The notes under the pieces are model-generated. The model was given only the letters and a program-made list of their open reading frames with translations, had not been told where the DNA came from and made no database searches. Below, one piece after another: positions 30,474 through 45,400 of a stretch of DNA of 64,000 nucleotides (the stretch's first letter is position 1; the number at the start of each line of letters is the position of its first letter). Position numbers and translations under genes: made by a program. Source of the stretch: Patella vulgata (Eukaryota > Mollusca > Gastropoda > Patellidae); assembly GCF_932274485.2 (NCBI RefSeq), contig NC_065879.2, positions 16,852,591 to 16,916,590 on the forward strand, in the 5' to 3' direction.

Positions 30474-33400
30474 GTAAGTTTGTCTAACATAATCTTAATT
30501 AACCAACAATTCATTATCTTCTCTATTCTTACCCTGATTTTATTTCAGTACCGACATATATTTATTTTAAATAATGCCAGAACTTTCGAGCAGTTCCACA
30601 AACCAAATGGGGCGTAACGATCGAATATATCTTTCAGTTCAAACACGTGGCGTGTTTAATCATAATCAACAAACAATTCATTACCTTTTATATTCTAACC
30701 TGGGTTTATTTCAGTGTTGACATTTCATACTTTATTCATTATAATTAATGTCAGAAAGCGGGAAATGTTCCTCAAACAAAGGGGCGTTAGGAAAGAATAC
30801 ATGTACCTTTCATAGTTCAAACACGTGGTTCAGCTAAATCCGACATGAGAAGGCTGGACGTTAAGGTGTCGCTTCATACCATTGTGTTGTATACTATAGT
30901 AGAACATACCAGAATGTTATTCAGAAAATGAATACATTTTTCTATAGATAATAAAGTACACTCCTATATGCGTGTATTTATTCATATTCAAATTATTTCA
31001 TATTAATTATATCGACATTATTACAAAAACCCGGTCGACACGGGCTATCAGAGTTTATAATATGGAAAACAGGATGTTTTTGTTTGTCACTGACAAGTTG
31101 AATACTTTACGACGCTTGTCTTTCTCAACAAGGAAAAGTTAGTCGTAAATTATCTAATGTTCAACATACTGAACAAAAGAACGATAACCCGCTATTATTG
31201 GTGACAAGGGTTTAGGCAGCTGCTGTTGAACTGTCATCAACAGTCATTAATAATTACGGGGAAACAGAAACCATTTTACGGGGATATTAATTGAAACATT
31301 TTACCCCGCCCTTTGTTAACAAGAATTTCAACATTTCCACTTTATTAAGGAAAGTCTGATTTTGATAATGGCAATGTTTTACATATTTGGGAATGAAAGA
31401 GTGTGTTGACACCCCCAACACTATAGACCCCTACGCGCAAGCGAATTATTGAAATAAAATGGCCTAGTTTGTGTTGAGTGGGCGTACCCCCACCATCTCT
31501 CTCACTCTCTCTCTCTCTCTCTCTCTCTCTCACGTAACTGTTCTAAGTGTGACTGATACGACAACCCTGGGCTGTGTTCTGATATACATGTATATAAATC
31601 GTTCTCCCGGACATAAACAGTAAAATGTACGCAAAAACACATGTATACAAAAAATACATTCACACTTGTTGTTATGTATAAGAACAATGATAATTCCATG
31701 ACAACCTGCTTGACTGAACACGTTTTTTAACGTTATTATAATAATAAAAAATAACATTGACGCCTGAATCGCCGATTAAAGCGACAGAGCCAGGTTTATC
31801 TCATATCTATAATCATCTGTATAAATATTTGTAAATAGCTCTTCATCAACTGTGATTGTTCCGGCTCTACACCTTCAAACCATTGTCAAATGAATCGAGA
31901 GTGAAGTACATGTCGGCTTCTACTAAAAGCGACTCGTAGACCGGCCATCACAGATCCTAAAACATAAGCCCTTTTCAAACAATCGGATTAAACTATGTAA
32001 ACAGAACCGTAAGAACACGTGCTTGAAAAGAGACAAGCGTGCAAACAGTTTTACGCGCCAAAAATGTCGTATTTTGATATTTATATACGGGCTAGTCGTG
32101 GACGTGTCGTCGCGGATTGCATCATCAGTCCAGCCACGTGTCTGTCTATTTCTACCTGGTGTTTAAACACATCTACAGCTGCTACATATAATTATGGCCC
32201 TCCCTCCCTCAATATATATAACTATAATATATCTATATACGTCTATTATATATGCATGATATATACAATATAATATATGCGTATATTTATGACTTAGACA
32301 TGTGGGTCTGTTTTTTTGACGTGAGATATCAGTATTTTTAACTTTAATTGCACATGTCTATTTATAACGGGTTTGTTTTTAGGGGGTTGTTTGATTTGTT
32401 ACATAATGTAGGATAACTTTGGCCATTCTTTTCTCTTTTTCGTCTGATTTTTATTGTTTCTTTCTAGAGCACTAAATACCACGTCTGTCATTGAGTCAAG
32501 TGGGATTGTTTCCATCCCACACTTGTTCGTGATAAGGATTAAGGTCACCTGTCCAACATCGTGGGTTTTCTCTGGGTGTCCCAGATTACTCTCACTGCTA
32601 ATATTGTACTATGTATATATTATATATGTTAGTCTATACATGTTCTTCTTGTAAATCTTTTCGACACATTTTGTAAACAGATTTAAAGATATATTCACGT
32701 GTTACGTACACACGTATGGATGTGTTTTGGCTGTGGGTACTTATACAGTATTAATACATATATACATTATAATTATATACAGATAATCCTTCATTATTGG
32801 GATTATGTATATTAAGTATAATTGTGTTTAGAGGGCACCTTGTACATACATTCAAATACAAACTTTTATCTCGTTCTAATCGTTCTCGTTTTAATTACTT
32901 ATATATTTGTCATTCAGTAGTACATGTATCTCATAAACACATTTTAATACTTGTAGTTTATTTTCTGCACTACTTCACAGGTGTAAATAGAGTAGGTTAC
33001 TTGAAGTCGAAACGGTGTGTTCTGAATGTTTTGTAGACAAATGAACTGGGGTTTAACGCCCTACTGTTCTGCCCCGACTGGGCTAATGAAGACGAGCATA
33101 CGTCATATAATATCCGGATAACGGTGGTGCCGACTAATCTTCATCGAATTCCAACTGTCAAATATTATTCTATGTGTACACCAGAGAGAGAGAGAGAGTG
33201 AGCGAGAGAGAGAGAGAGAGAGAGAGGTCATTAGTTAACGTCAGTTGAACACAAACTAGGTATTTGGAGACTACCACCTGATACACTTTTATTCCAATAC
33301 TAACACGAGGTAAGGCAGGCGATGGTTCCTGTTTTGATCATTTAACTCGGGTTGTTGGTTTTAGTGTTCGTAATAATACATCCGGGTCCGATTATTGGTC

Positions 33401-36400
33401 AATAATAACAGTATGAGTAACACGAATATGGAAGCAATTACACTGAAATCTGGGCTATATATATTTTATTTTTAAAGCACCAACATACCAGAGTAAAGGT
33501 TTAATAAAGAGTTAATACAAACGATGGTTACAAATATAGATAGATAAATTATATAATAACAATTACAATACATATATAGATAACAATTACAATACACATA
33601 TAGATAGATAAATTATACAATAACAATTACAATACACATATAGATAGATAAATTATATAATAACAATTACAATACAAATATAGATAGATAAATAATAACA
33701 ATTAAATTACACATATAGATAGATAAATTATATAATAACAATTACAACCCCAAAAAATTGAAATATTCGAACTTTTTTTTATTGTGCATTTAATTGCCAG
33801 ATCGCCGATTGAAAAAGAGCTAGAATATCACTTTGCATGGTAATTTCATTTTCAACTGTAATTTTAACGGTACAGATGTTACGGTTATAGCGCTATTAAA
33901 ATATAGATATTAATTTATTGGTAAATCGACCATAACAAATCTGCTGATATAGGGAATATTAAATTATTAATAACAGACTATAGCACATCTGTAGATAACT
34001 ATATATTATTAAATAAACTATAGCATAGTGGCGGCACCAGAAATAACCAATAGAGGGGACGCGAACTCCCAACACTTTTCTAGAAATCCCAGACGAAATA
34101 CGCCTTTTAGAGTACGGTATGTCAATTGATAAGGAATACGATCAAACAATTAAAAGCGCGGCTTTTTTATTGTGGATGTTCCATTAAACGTATGATCTTT
34201 AAATCTCGACCTCCCGAGTTATAGTCCTTTGAAAACGTACATATTTCGTCTTCATTAGCCCAGTTCGGAGCAGAACAATAGGGCGTTCGTTAAACTCCAT
34301 TTCATTTCATTTCACTGTTACATATTGCACCTATAACGGCTTGGGCTGCCTGGCCGGAAACCCCATTTTTCAAGTCGCAGCGTGGGAAAGGGTTAGGGGA
34401 GTTTATGACGTGACTGAACTACCCTTAATACATGCGACTTTGCATCTTAGTTCCCGGATGTTCGCTTAGTTCAATATGTTTAGATTACAGTATGAATAAT
34501 GGCGTAGTTATTACAGTAATGACGTAGTTATAATGACGTAGTTATATATATATATATTTATTACAGTAATGACGTAGTTATTTATTTATTACAGTGATGA
34601 CGTAGTTATATATTTATTACAGTATATGAGATAAGTTATTGATATAACAATCTGCTTGTTATTGCATACGAGTAAGTTTAATAAAACAAACAAATAAAAC
34701 TAGAATTTACTACATGTACTTCTGAATTTATTACATGTAAAGTGTCATTACGCTTACATCTATCTTTATCAAGTCTATCTATTAAGTTTTTTCCCGGTGT
34801 ATGGGAAGACGGAATGCACTCGTTTTATACCCTAAAATTCTCCTTTCATAATAAAAGAGATACAAAGCTTTTTATTCCTCCATAAATGTGAGCAAGAACT
34901 CTCCGATTTCTCAACTAAAGTTTAGGGTAGTAGTATGGATATAAAGTTTGACTACTCCACATTACACCCGTACTATCGGGAATGATATATAAAATGGACT
35001 TGACGCCCTACTATTCTAATGCGACTGGGCTGATGAAGACAGGCATAAAGTGTGCTTTGAGGGAAATTTTGCTCGGATTTATAGCTATGATGATTGTATT
35101 TTAAAGTAGCTAAGTCTCTATCCAAAGTCTTACACGTTGAAAACACCAATTATTTGTCAATTCAAATCAACATTGATGTTGTGATCTTACCGGGAAAAGG
35201 TAGGCTTCTGATATCCAATATTTAAGACAAAATAAGAATTTTACCATTGGTACACGAATCGTGTACCATAGTGTGTTTCAGTTTCATTTGTAACATATTC
35301 CACACCTCATGTCAAATGGTGACGCCATATCTTATCTGGAGAGCATGCGCAATAGATTGGAATAACCAGACGCTAGAAATTTGCTATTCGGTTGAGACTT
35401 GAGACTCATGCCGTATTTTGCTGGACATAACTGATTTGAAATTAAGAGTCAAAACGGAAACAATTGAATGTAAATCAGTTTATATACAATCAGATTACAT
35501 TATTATATGCGTTGCGACCCATTTGGGTCAATTTCTAGTTCCCAAATATTAGCGATTTAGCTCCTTTAAATATGCCGAGAGATTAACCGAATATTAAGAT
35601 ATTTATTATGAGAAAGTTTCAGAAAGGATAAGCTGGGATTCCATTATTCTGTAAGAGTCTAATGGAGCTAATCTTGTCTTATAATAAATCTATTATTAGA
35701 ACACGAATGATAATTTGTTTACCTATTAGGACTATACTGTTGGTAATTAGAAGATTTAGGTTAATGGCCACTACACGTCAGCAAACTGCATGGTAGTTGA
35801 AATGAAATGAAAGACGGACAAACGCCAAGGATTGTGCAATGAAGGGAATGTTGCCATTAAAGCATCTTTCTTCTTATACTCTTCGCCGAATTTCAACATT
35901 GAAGGGGTTCTTTTACGTGAACGCCAAAGTGTACACGTATTTTTTCCCAGTCAGGCCCGTCTTTCCGCACCACTGAGAAGGGGAAACCACGCTGGAAAAT
36001 AATGGGAACTTTTTCGACCAACACATAATATCCTGCATTTTTCGGCACTAATTTCGATAGCTACTGATCCATCTGGGGGCCTACGAGATTCCTCGATTAT
36101 CGCGAATACCTAGTCTCCTCGTTCTAGCTAAAATCAGTTGCAAAGTTCAAGGTTAGTTCAATGTCAAGGTTTCCGTGGCAGTCGTCATGTTTGATTTGCG
36201 TGTGTTTGTGTCACAACCTCTGATTGGACACTACGGTTTACGTGTCTGTGTTAAAGGGAGATAACGTAGCTGTAGGTTCGCTAATTGCAGACCAGTCTAG
36301 CAACGTCTAGATGTTGCAACACTCGCGATCGTTGCTCTAGGAACATGCTTACTCACAGAATCACAGTGACTTCCACATGACACATGCTCGTCGTCAAGAA

Positions 36401-39400
36401 ACAGGACGGAGCAGAAAAATAGGACGTTAAACAGAAATCCATTTCATGTCATTAAAGAAACATGAACTGCTAGTTAAAATGTTAAACTTGTTGACTTTCA
36501 TTGTGTAAGACAAGACCGTATTTCATATCATTAAAATGTCAAATTTGCAAAGTTGAGCTGCGCGTCTCAGTAGTAGAAGTATCTGGTTTATTAAAAGTTA
36601 CGGCGACTCGCTCTTATTTTAAAACAAAATGACCAGTGTTACTTAAGAAGACACACCATGGCCTTTCCTACATTTGAATATAACATTGTAATTAAAGTAT
36701 AGCTAAGTCTCTAACTCAATATCATCAAAAATATTCGACATTGAAAACACGAATTATTTGTCAATTCAAATCAACATTGGTCTTGTGATCTTACAAGGAA
36801 AAGATGGGCTTCTGATATCCAATATCCAAGACAAAATAAACATTTTACCATTGGTACACGAATCATGTACCATAATGCGTTTCAGCGCCAGTTGGAACAA
36901 AGGACTCAAAGAACGCGGCTAGACATATTCCACAAGTCATGTCAAATGGTGACGCTATATTCTTATTTGAAGAGCATGCACAATAAATATCATCGGTGTA
37001 GACTGGAATAACCAGACGCTAAATATTGCCATTCAATTGAGACTTCTGGCGTATTTCGCCGAACATAACTGATTAGAAATTACAGTAAAACAGAAACGGT
37101 TGAATGTAAATCAGTTTATCTACATTCACATTACATTATTACATGCGTTGCGACCCATTTGTGTCAATTTCTAGGTCTCTTATATTAGCGATTTAGCTCC
37201 TTTAACTATAATTCAATTATACGTAGGCATGCGAATAACTGTCCAAAACCTATCTCTTTTTAGAAATAAAATAAATAATATTTATTTAAATGACAGGGAC
37301 AACGTATAGTCGTTCGGATGGGACGGAAAACCGAGGTCCCTTGTGCACATTGGCGTGCGCGTAAAATATCCCATGGCAGACGGAATTCGATTTAAGAATG
37401 GGTCGTAGCACAATGTATGGCACATGGCGGTCTTAATTAGCCCAGTCGGAGCAGAACAGTAGGACGTTAAACCCCATTTATTTCGTTTATTTATTTGACA
37501 TAGAACCTGCATGGCTCTTTCATAAAAACCATATTTAATATTTATATATGACTATGGGGTTTAAACTTCGTATTACTAACTACAATGTGACTTTATACAT
37601 TATTTAGACCGAACAGTAGGGTCTTTTAACATAATATTATTTATGATATCACTTAAAGACATAACAGTCCATTAAAGAAAAGCTGGCTGTGCGCTCTGTA
37701 AGGCCCTTTATTATTTGCCGCTTCAATGAGAGAAAGACAGAAATGAGGTTCAAGGTCACCTCGATACGACTAGGCTATTTCACTTGCTGCAGTAATACCC
37801 TGCGCCCCGCAACCGCAACACCACCACCCAATCCTAATATATATTTAGCTCATTAAAAACAGCAAACCCGACCAACAAACATTGTTTTGTCACATTATAT
37901 CACCACATTATATGACCCAAGTAACGACCCTTGTTGCAGACCACATACTAGTAATTATACTGCAGACCATGGAATTAATTATATAATAAAATTTTATAAA
38001 AATGACTGTGTATTATGACGAATATTGTCACGACACGTAATGCGTGTTTATTAAGAAAGATAATTCTGTACTCACGACAAATGAATTCGTTACATTTAGC
38101 CAGAGTTAAAAGCCTTGTTAAACGAAATTGCATAGATCATTATATACATGTAGATAAACATAATGCATAACGACAAGGTGTTAATAATATACCTGTACAT
38201 GATTTATGTATATCAACAGTTAAATATAATTATACTTTCCCCTTGAATGGAATTTCAAACAACAATGACATTCCATCGGTAAAATAAAATACAAAATTTT
38301 CAGCAACAAACGTATCACACCTATTTTAAAATGATGTGTGAATGGCGAGAAAAACTTTTTAGCTATACACGTACCAGTAATTGACTTGACAGGTTGATAT
38401 CGTAGATAAGCAGACTTATTTTACAATTATACCATGTACTTGAATTTGAATGGAGAGATAAAACATGCTTTTTGAAACGTATTAATTAAACATCTTTTGG
38501 GACTGTTGAACAATAGCAGTTACAGCTGTCTTTACTTGAACTCGAGCTTAAAGGAGCTAAATCGCTAATATTTTGGACCTATAAATTGACACAAATGGGT
38601 CGCAACGTATATAATAATGTAATATGAATGTAAAACTGATTTACATTCAATCGTTTTCGTATTTACTCTAATTTCAAAGAAGTTATGTTCGGCGAAATAC
38701 GCCAGAAGTCTCAATCGAATGGCAATATCTGCGTCTGGTTATTCCAGTCTACACCGATAGTATTTATTGCGCATGCTCTCCAGATAAGAATATGGGGTTC
38801 GACATGACTCGTGGAATATGTCTAGCCTCGTTCTTCGAGTCGCTTGCTACGAATTGCGCTGAAACGTATTATCATACACGATTCGTGTACCAATGGTAAA
38901 ATGTTTATTTTGTCTTAAATATTGGATATCAGAAGCCCATCTTTTCCCGATAAGATCACAACACCAATGTTGATTACAATTGACAAATAATTCGTGTTTT
39001 CAATGTCGAAGGTTTTGGATGATATTGAGTTAGGGTGATATCGCAGACAAAGTTACAGCTGTAAAAACGTATTATTTATATAAGTTGATGCCACACAAGT
39101 TTAAATGTGTATAAATAACGTATAAGTGTTTACAAGGTCATTGATACAGAACAATAGCCTTATGACCTATATTGTACTAGTATATATTACAGCATTATGT
39201 ATGGTACCATGCCTTAATAATGATATTTAGATATGTGTAGGTATAAACCGTATCAGGAACACGTGGAATTCATGTGACATCTAATTTCAGTTGGAAATGG
39301 GTGAAGGATTTGAAAATGCCAGAATTGTTATTGTGACATTCTTGAAGTCACTTATTAGGTCATAGTTCTCAATCACTGACAACGGCAACAAGTTGATCAT

Positions 39401-39414
39401 CAAGTTGATCATCG

Positions 39415-39449
<35 letters not shown>

Positions 39450-42400
39450 GTAACTTCCACTAGGTCATTTCGAGACTAATATATGTTCAATTTTATTTCA
39501 ATAATTCGCTTGCACATCGGGGTCTTTAGCAGTGAGGGAAATCTAATGATCTGGAGAAAACGCAAGAGATGGACAGAGGACCATACTCCTTGTAGATTTC
39601 ATTTGATTTACCTTTAGAAAGGCTGTGTTCAAATTTGTGTTCCACTAGTCATCGACAGTCATAAAACTATAACTAACATGCCCAAAATCACTGATCAAAA
39701 TAACACATCAGTCCAATTTTATCAATCTTTTACCTAAATCAAATATGTTTAGCCGCGTTTTGTAGAATTCTATTTTCGGTTGCTATATTACTCAACACTA
39801 ATGTCATGCAGTAATATATAGTTGTTGTAATCTTAAAATGCTACAAGTTATTATATAATAATTTATTATTGTAGCCAAGATAATCAGTTATTGTAGTCAA
39901 GATAAGATAAGAAAAAAAAAGTTTACTTGAAGTAGAGTAAATGAAATAGGGTTTCACGTACTTTCCTGCATCAACCTGGCATGATACGCCATGCAAGGAC
40001 ATTTCGCCCGTACAGTGGCGTTTCCATCTGATCTTCATCAAATGCCAACTGGCAAGGGTTCTTGGCGGGACCTATGTTTATTGTCCCATCCGAAGGGCTT
40101 GGTCCTTGCCAGGCTCCACGCCCTGTACCAACTGACAAGGGGAAATAACGTTGAAAAGAACCCAAAACCTCCTGGTGGTGAGCCAGCCTACACCACAATG
40201 TATTTGGTCATTATACAAGTGGGATTGGTCTGTGGCCTTTCTTTATACCATGATACGCTTCATATATCAGTTACTAACGTATCGATATCGAGGAACTCCC
40301 AGAACCACGTGGTTACAAATGGAGGCTGCCATCTTGAAATTTGATCGTTGGCAGTGATGGTAAAGACATGCACGTGATTTAATGGTTATTCTCACTATTA
40401 CTATTTTCGGACATTCTAGATATAGCACAGAACGTGTGAAATCGACAAGCATCTTCGTATCCAATCGGTGAAGATCTTCAAAGAAAGCGTGAATCTTTAA
40501 CAATGTGTAAGGAAATAGGCCAATGATTATGGTCTGTATTCGTTGGTGATTTGGTTTACATTCCAGGTCTATTATTAAACAAGTATGTCCGCCTTCCCTC
40601 GCTGTCAATAATGCCTCTCTAAATTTAGACCATCATATTGCTTTCTAAGTTGTTTAAGTTGACCTGATTATATAATTGACCGAATCCATATACCCCCTCC
40701 CGATAAATGGACACACCCCAATATTTCAAAATTGTCGAAAAAGGATCATTATTAATGGAAAGGCAATTGTGAATATTCAATTAAACATATTAATATTGAC
40801 TTTCATCAGATTGAAAATCAAATCACGGGAGGTGTGATCATTTACATTATACTGTTTCATGTTGTCCCTTTGAGGGTTGGGACTGTCCTTAATCAGAGGT
40901 TTGGTGAAAGCCACCGCCTTGATTTTGCAGTAGATACAAGACAAGTACTTCTTTGTTTACGATAGATAAATGCTTAAATAAATGATAATAATAAAAAAAT
41001 ACATCCAGGTAAAAATGTTCTCCACTTTACTTCATTCTGGCATACGCACATTAAATCATATAAGCTAGCTGTCTGCCCTCTATTATAGGCGTCATCAGAT
41101 ATTAATAATGTATACCTTACAGGTATATGCGAATGTTTTTTTTTTTAAATTAAACCCAGTAACTGTCTCTAATTTAATACGGGTACAGCCAATGCCTGTA
41201 GGCTTGTCTATATTTATAACATTTAAAGATGATTAACAACTTGACACTGAACTTACTGTAGTGCAACTCCTCAACTCCCCTGATACACTCGTATGAATCT
41301 TGATAAATAAAACCCCGACTAATAAAGATAGTAACCGATCAACTGAAGGTATCTATTGATTGAAGGACAGTCTAGATACACGCCTAACTCCACAAGATGT
41401 GTGTCTCCAATTGGAGAGAGAGAGAGAGAGAGATCTGGGCCCACCAAACCAGCACTGCACCTGAATATCTTAGGACAAACGAGCACTGCACCTGAATATC
41501 TTAGTACAAAGTTTACTGTGCATGGTTTGATATATTTACCAAGGCCATCTGCAGATTTCCTTATGGCCACGAGCTGTTTACATCTCGTGACCTTGAGGAA
41601 ATCAGCAGGCGGTCTTGGTTAATAGATCTGACCCTGTCTCATACCGTAGACAAAAACACATTAAATGTACTTCATGATTAGCAGTCAAAGTCCTTACTTG
41701 TGCGAGATGTTTTTGCCAAAAATAAAGTAGAAAAGCATGTTTTATGTACTTGTTGATATCGTATCCGTTGAGTCTTACGAATATACAGCGATTTTTGGCA
41801 CGAACAGGTAAATAATATAGGTAAATTGATTAATGTTAACAGATAAAGAAATACAGGTATTAAACACAGGTATTACAGGGATTGGTAGTATTATGTAATA
41901 TGCATTCCGCCATATAAACATATTCAGTTCATTTAGGTAGGGAGTGTGGTAGTAATTATACTGAGGCAATATTAATTATCTCGTAATACTTTACTAATTT
42001 GATCGGGTTTTTATTGTCCATTTTTCATACACAAGATCAAAGGAATCTAATATGATCGTTTTTATTGTCCCCTTTTTCATAGATTGGAACGAAGGAACAG
42101 AAATCAAAATCAAATGTTTGTCTCCAAATGACCGTAGTATTGCAGTCTGATTAAAATACAGATCGGTATATTATTTCGTTTCGCCTTTACTCTCGATTGC
42201 CTCCACTACATTGAGATGTGACTGCTTGTAGTGGGAGGTCGCGCCAGGAGTCATGCGAGTGACGTTTGATTAGCTATTCGATAATACAACTTTTGCTTTG
42301 TTTTGTGTTCAATCGCCGCAAATGTCTACCCACAGTTCCGCGCGCCACACGACAAAAATTCGACTCAACAGACCATTTGGTTGGCTAATCCGTCACGTCA

Positions 42401-45400
42401 ACCAGAATGCGGGTTATGTAACAACTGTTCCAGATCCTAATGTAGTAAAGCCAAGTAAAAAGAAATTTTGAACTATACACAACGAAACGAAATAGGATCT
42501 TCGTTTTGAACAGATTGGAAGTATTAAATCCCATTCTTGTAGACTAGTGTCCCGTGGATCAGTTCTTGTCAAATTTCTCAAACGCGTCTCAAATAGATCG
42601 TTTTTCTTTACAACTACTTGCAATAACAATGGTGGTCCACCTTCTGATGGTAATACAATACCATCCAAAGAAATAAATTCGGCCCACCACTGCGTAGCGT
42701 GTACATTGTACGTAAATAAACCATTTGTAGTTGGAATTCGAATTTCCATCAGAACATACTTCACGACAGCCGACTGTTTTTATTAGGTCGGCTGGTGCAT
42801 AAATGTCGGAGGTTAAACCATATTTCATTTTTTTTACAAGCCCACAGTGAAATGTGGTTGTCACCCTGTCGGTCCGTACGTCCGTGGGACACAATTACGT
42901 GTGGACACTCTAAAGTTATCATCCGATTGACCTGATAGTTATGCGCAGGGTTATGCTTTCAGTTGAAAATACTTTTCCACAAGTATTTATCGGGTGGTTA
43001 TTACCAATGTAAGTATGGCAATTTTGGTATATATGGAAAATCTGGATTCACTGAAAAACACCATGGAGTGCACACAGGACAAAAATGTAAGGGGTTCCCT
43101 AACTGGTAACCTGACGATAAGGGCTATCTGCTCGAGTGACGTCAAAGGTCGCACGCAAAGATTGTCTGGGCATAAACTTGATGGTGAGCTTAAACGTACA
43201 TCAGTCTCTGAGATAACAAAAAAAAAAAAAAAAAAAGAAACAAAACACGGAAGAAGACGTAAACAGTGGATAATCCGGGAATTAATTAGGCTTCGATATT
43301 TGTGATAAAATGGACAGCGATTAAAGACAACATCGTCTTGTATGTGCAATGAATTCTGCTCCGGCTTGGCATCCGTTGCTAGGTACCGCGCTAGCGAAGT
43401 CACCTAACACAATCAAGGCTTCTTTTAATAGATTTTTTTTATAGCTGGGGTTTTCCCTCGCGAACACAATGTTTTGAGAAGGATATGAAGCAAAATGTTG
43501 ATACTAGATTAATTAGTTTGAATGTGTTTTTAGTCCAAATATATCATCAAATCACCCAGTTTATACGCGAGAAGGTATCTTTAATAATAAACAGGACATA
43601 CTATTGCATCACTCTATCTCGCTCTATACAAGTTCGAACCGGAATATCAATGAATAGCAGTCATCCATACACACAATTCATAAATAACTTGTGTGGGGCG
43701 TATTGCATCATAACAACCAGACAAGTTTGTTATTGTCCTCGGAAAACGAGAATAAGTTAGTAGGCCTACTAACGTTGTAGCCCAGACATTCGTTCGATTT
43801 CTTTTGGTGTCATGGGATTATAATTTGGTTGAATTCATAGGTCCCTCGCCCGTCATTCGCACATAATTATGGTCTACCTTTATCAGCATCTAGTCGTTCA
43901 GATGGGACGAAAACCCAGAGTACGTTGGTCTACACGTTAAAGAATCCTTGGCAGTTGAAATTCGACGAAGAAGTTGTTAAGCCGCAGCCCGGGCAAAATC
44001 CCCCCTCAGAGTAAACTACATGGTGTATGCCCGTCTTCATTAGCCCGGTTGGTGCAGACAAGTCTGACATTACAGCACATTTCATTTAATCGGACCCGAC
44101 CTGATGATCTCGACTTTTATATCGGTAGTCTAATTCATCCTTCAACAGATAACGCTTAAAGTATTCAAAGGCTGCAGGTTTGGAATATCTGGTTTTGCTA
44201 GGACGGGTTGGTAAATACCACATTCACGCCCTGCATCTGTTATAGACAATATAATGGTCGATATGTTATTGGTATTTTCTCATAGAAATCTGTGTTGTTC
44301 CACTCCATTCCGTAAGTCAGGCTGTAAAGATTTGCGTAACAATGGTTCTAGGCGGGTTCCCTACCTGTGTTGGCAGAAAAAAGTTCCTCGGGCTCAATTT
44401 TCCTGTGGTTGGTTTCCCCTTGCTGTGGTGCATGCAGGACGGAGGGGGGGGGGGGGCTGACAGTGAACAATACATATTTCATCAAGGAAATAAGTAATTT
44501 TGTTCCAAATAGTGGGCCAGTGCACAGACACTTGAAGGGATTAAAATATAACTTCTTACTACTGCTTAACTATAAATTCAAGCAGTCGTAAGAAGTTTTA
44601 TTTTAATCCCTTCAAGTGCCTGTGGGCCAGTGGGAACAATTTTTCGACATTGTCGTGGCGACATTCAATCACGTACGTGTTATAATTCTTCTTTGGTTGC
44701 CATTTTAAAAAGGAAAGAAACATCGCGTAGCCGTTAGATTTGATCAAATCACCAATTTATGTGGTACGGTTTCACCTTTTATTCAATGGGAATTAGTTTA
44801 TTATATGATAAGCTGTGTGATAAGCTGTGTGAAATACAGTTTGGCACAGTTTGATTAGAAATTAAGGAAATTATAGGCCAGTAACATTTTTGTTAATCAA
44901 ATTATTGCAAAACAGTCAAAGTTTATAAGCAAAGAAAGTCATTAGAACCATCTACGTCTGTGACCGGAGGCATGACGGACAACATGAGTAGCGGAACCAT
45001 TTCTAGCCCAGTCGTTGCTAAGAGGAAGGATGTTAAATCTTAATTAACATACAGTAATTAGTTGATCGGTTTTGAAACGCAAATAAAACGAAACGAAATA
45101 TTAATAACCTCCGTATAAACATGATGATGCAACTTTAGGCGTGTTCATGCAATTCAAGTCAAGTCACGTGACAGTAGACGGCAATCGGAGTGTTTCCCGC
45201 CAAATCAAGACATATTGGACTGCTCGTGTTTAATTGACGGCGGCTGTTACTATGGTAATTAATTGAATTGCTTTGTAAGACCGGAAACGTGAGCGAAGCT
45301 TTGATTGTTACGATAGAAGTTTTAATTAAATGAATTTCATTCTATTTGAGGATCGATGGAGGTTAATCAAGGTATTTTATTGATGTTATATTTATCAGAT

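Noticed and set aside
30706-30830. Possible relic of transporter exon 2: TTTATTTCAG followed by TGTTGACATTTC resembles the true acceptor and VLTF start
   Set aside because: Beyond Met-Leu-Thr-Phe the translation bears no likeness to TM5. The stretch is part of a tandem duplication and the match is short enough to be chance.
42987-43403. 138-codon minus-strand frame near a poly-A run
   Set aside because: Its F-rich stretch is the poly-A run read in reverse; no domain or splice support.
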